Shown here one piece after another: positions 14,217 to 15,573 of a stretch of DNA of 15,573 bases. The notes beneath the pieces are model-generated. The model made no database searches. It saw nothing but the letters and a program-made list of their open reading frames with translations, and was not told where the DNA came from. Location: assembly GCA_964622375.1 (NCBI GenBank), contig CAZUQA010000091.1, forward strand, positions 1 to 15,573, written 5' to 3'. Positions within the stretch are counted from its first letter, which is position 1. Each line of letters opens with the position of its first letter. Position numbers and translations under genes: made by a program. Source of the DNA: CAZUQA01 sp964622375. GTDB taxonomy: Bacteria; Bacillota_I; Bacilli_A; Erysipelotrichales; Erysipelotrichaceae.

Positions 14217-14253
14217 CAAGTAAAACGGCCGAAACTAATCGGCTTTTTACTTG
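14217..14253. terminator. Strong rho-independent terminator, usable in both directions
   Basis: It begins on the base after the lipoprotein stop. CAAGTAAAA (14217-14225) pairs with TTTTACTTG (14245-14253), and GCCGA (14228-14232) with TCGGC (14239-14243) around AACTAA. The right-hand stem is followed by TTTTT on the plus strand, and the mirrored A run supplies the same on the minus strand. Confidence 0.88.
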
Positions 14254-14286
14254 CCTGATTTGCTAAGAATAAGCGTTCAAGAAAAT

Positions 14287-14316
14287 TTGGCAGAAAAGTC
14301 GGAAAAAGCATATAAT
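14287..14316 (+). promoter_or_regulatory. Promoter of the MFS transporter gene
   Basis: TTGGCA (14287-14292, five of six) and TATAAT (14311-14316, six of six) are separated by 18 bases. It is followed by CAGGAG (14356-14361), seven bases before ATG 14369. Confidence 0.75.
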
Positions 14317-14368
14317 TATTTTATAGAAATTCAATCAAGCCGGGTAGCTGGCTAACAGGAGTAGAAAA

Positions 14369-15573
14369 ATGAAACTATTTAAGGAGACTTTCTCCAAAGA
14401 AGAGTGGAGTTGGATAATGTATGATTGGGCCAACTCGGTTTTTGCGACAATAATGATGGCTGCCGTGTTTCCCATCTATTTTACCAATATTGCCAATGCT
14501 GCTGGCACTTCCGGGGACTATTGGTGGGGGATAGGAACTTCGTTAGCGATGATAATTGTGGCAATTATTGCCCCAATTACCGGTGCTCTTTCGGATTTCA
14601 TCGGTTATCGTAAAAAAATGTTTGTTTTCTTTTTGATTATCGGTATTGCTTTTACGGCAGTAAGCGCAGTTAGTGATAATTGGATATTGTTGCTTTGCGG
14701 CTACGCTATCGGGCATATCGGATTTTCCGGTAGCTGTTTGATTTATGACAGTTTTCTCTCCGATGTCACTACACCGGAAAGAATGGACAAAATTTCTGGT
14801 TACGGTTTTGCCTTGGGTTATATTGGGGGTAGCACCATTCCTTTTCTAGTCAGTATCGCTTTGATTATGTTTGGTGAAAACTGGGGCATTGATGCTGCAA
14901 TGGCAGTAAAGCTCTCCGTTGCTTTAGCGGCTGTTTGGTGGTTGGTATTTACCATACCATTTTTGAAGAATGTCAAACAGAACTATGGTATTCCCAAACC
15001 GCAAGATAGTCATGTGGTCAAAGAAGCTTTCATAGCGGTGATTGCCACCGCCAAGAAGATTTTCACCAACAAAAAGTTGTTTTATTACATAATCGCTTAT
15101 TTCTTTTATATCGATGGCGTCGGCACGGTTATCAATATGTCGACTGCTTATGGCGCTACTTTAGGTTTGGATACTACTTCGATGATTTTAGCACTTCTTG
15201 TCACCCAAATCGTTGCCTTTCCTTGTTCAATTTGGTTTGCTAAACTGGCGGAAAAATTTGGTTCGATTAAAATGCTGGTCTTTGCGGTGTGCGAGTATTT
15301 AGTCATCTGTATCCTCGGCTTTATTATGGGCTTTGGCTTGGAGAATGGCATCTTTGGCATCAATGTTGCCGTGATAATTTTTTGGACTTTAGCAATTATG
15401 GTCGGTACTGTTCAAGGTGGGATTCAAGCAACAGCGCGTTCGGCTTACGCCCAAATGATTCCTCCGGAAAACTCCGGCGAATACTTTGGTTTCTTCGATG
15501 TCTTTGGGAAATTCGCCTCTTTTATGGGCCCCTTGCTTTATTCCATGACTAAAGCACTAACCGGCAAGAGCTC
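14369..15573 (+). CDS. MFS transporter, Atg22/UMF1 family (partial, 3' end missing)
   Basis: An open frame of 401 codons that runs off the right edge without a stop. The start ATG 14369 has CAGGAG seven bases upstream. The N-terminus reads MKLFKETFSKEEWSWIMYDWANS; the MYDWANS box (17-23) followed by FATIMMAAVFPIYF is the mark of the UMF1/Atg22-like branch of the major facilitator superfamily. SDFIGYRKKMFVFF, near residues 75-88, is the loop 2-3 motif of MFS carriers. About eleven hydrophobic helices can be counted before the cut, and IQATARSAYAQMIPPENSGEYFGFF is also typical of the family. Full-length members are about 410-450 aa, so only the last part is missing. Bacterial members are of unknown substrate; yeast Atg22 exports amino acids from the vacuole, which need not apply here. 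Confidence 0.88.
   Translation, partial: MKLFKETFSKEEWSWIMYDWANSVFATIMMAAVFPIYFTNIANAAGTSGDYWWGIGTSLAMIIVAIIAPITGALSDFIGYRKKMFVFFLIIGIAFTAVSAVSDNWILLLCGYAIGHIGFSGSCLIYDSFLSDVTTPERMDKISGYGFALGYIGGSTIPFLVSIALIMFGENWGIDAAMAVKLSVALAAVWWLVFTIPFLKNVKQNYGIPKPQDSHVVKEAFIAVIATAKKIFTNKKLFYYIIAYFFYIDGVGTVINMSTAYGATLGLDTTSMILALLVTQIVAFPCSIWFAKLAEKFGSIKMLVFAVCEYLVICILGFIMGFGLENGIFGINVAVIIFWTLAIMVGTVQGGIQATARSAYAQMIPPENSGEYFGFFDVFGKFASFMGPLLYSMTKALTGKS

Noticed and set aside
15148..15552. Short frames on both strands near the right edge
   Set aside because: They are shadows of the MFS transporter, whose own frame is open to the window end and matches its family throughout.

Overview
The window looks like a chromosomal segment of a low-to-moderate GC Bacillota (Firmicutes) bacterium. 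The evidence is the set of Gram-positive hallmarks: LytTR/AgrC-type two-component signalling, ThiT energy-coupling S component under a TPP riboswitch, lipoproteins with short lipoboxes, strong AGGAGG-type ribosome binding sites, several extended -10 promoters (TGnTATAAT) and frequent GTG/TTG starts. A genus cannot be named from sequence alone. The content is mostly housekeeping and membrane biology. I see no phage, insertion sequence, CRISPR array or toxin-antitoxin pair, and no clearly novel multi-gene system.

Left part (1-2810, minus strand): an operon reading right to left with a LytTR response regulator, an AgrC/HPK10-like histidine kinase, and then a multi-pass membrane protein that runs off the left edge. 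It resembles peptide-sensing systems, but no AgrB/AgrD or pheromone gene is in view. A long palindrome with terminator character sits in front of it.

Middle part (2941-9753, plus strand): a stand-alone N-acetylglucosamine-6-phosphate deacetylase (nagA) with its own promoter and terminator; a lipoprotein of unknown function with a near-consensus promoter; a heterodimeric ABC exporter encoded by two genes overlapping by 4 bp, with the asymmetric (degenerate/canonical) ATP sites typical of the BmrCD/LmrCD/TM287-288 group; then a TPP riboswitch plus terminator that overlaps the ribosome binding site and TTG start of the thiamine transporter gene thiT.

Right part (9707-15573): a large class A penicillin-binding protein on the minus strand, whose 3' end overlaps thiT tail to tail. 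Divergent from it is a plus-strand group of an iron-sulfur flavoprotein-like reductase, a small Smr-domain protein (4 bp overlap) and a tRNA-Arg(CCG) that begins on the base after the Smr stop codon. A small lipoprotein with a strong terminator follows, then an MFS transporter of the Atg22/UMF1 type truncated by the right edge.

The most useful observations are the combined terminator/ribosome-binding-site hairpin of thiT, the zero-gap Smr-tRNA junction, the ABC pair's asymmetric catalytic sites, the orphan Agr-like system with its structured intergenic regions, and the cysteine-bearing C-terminal tail of the penicillin-binding protein encoded antisense to thiT.
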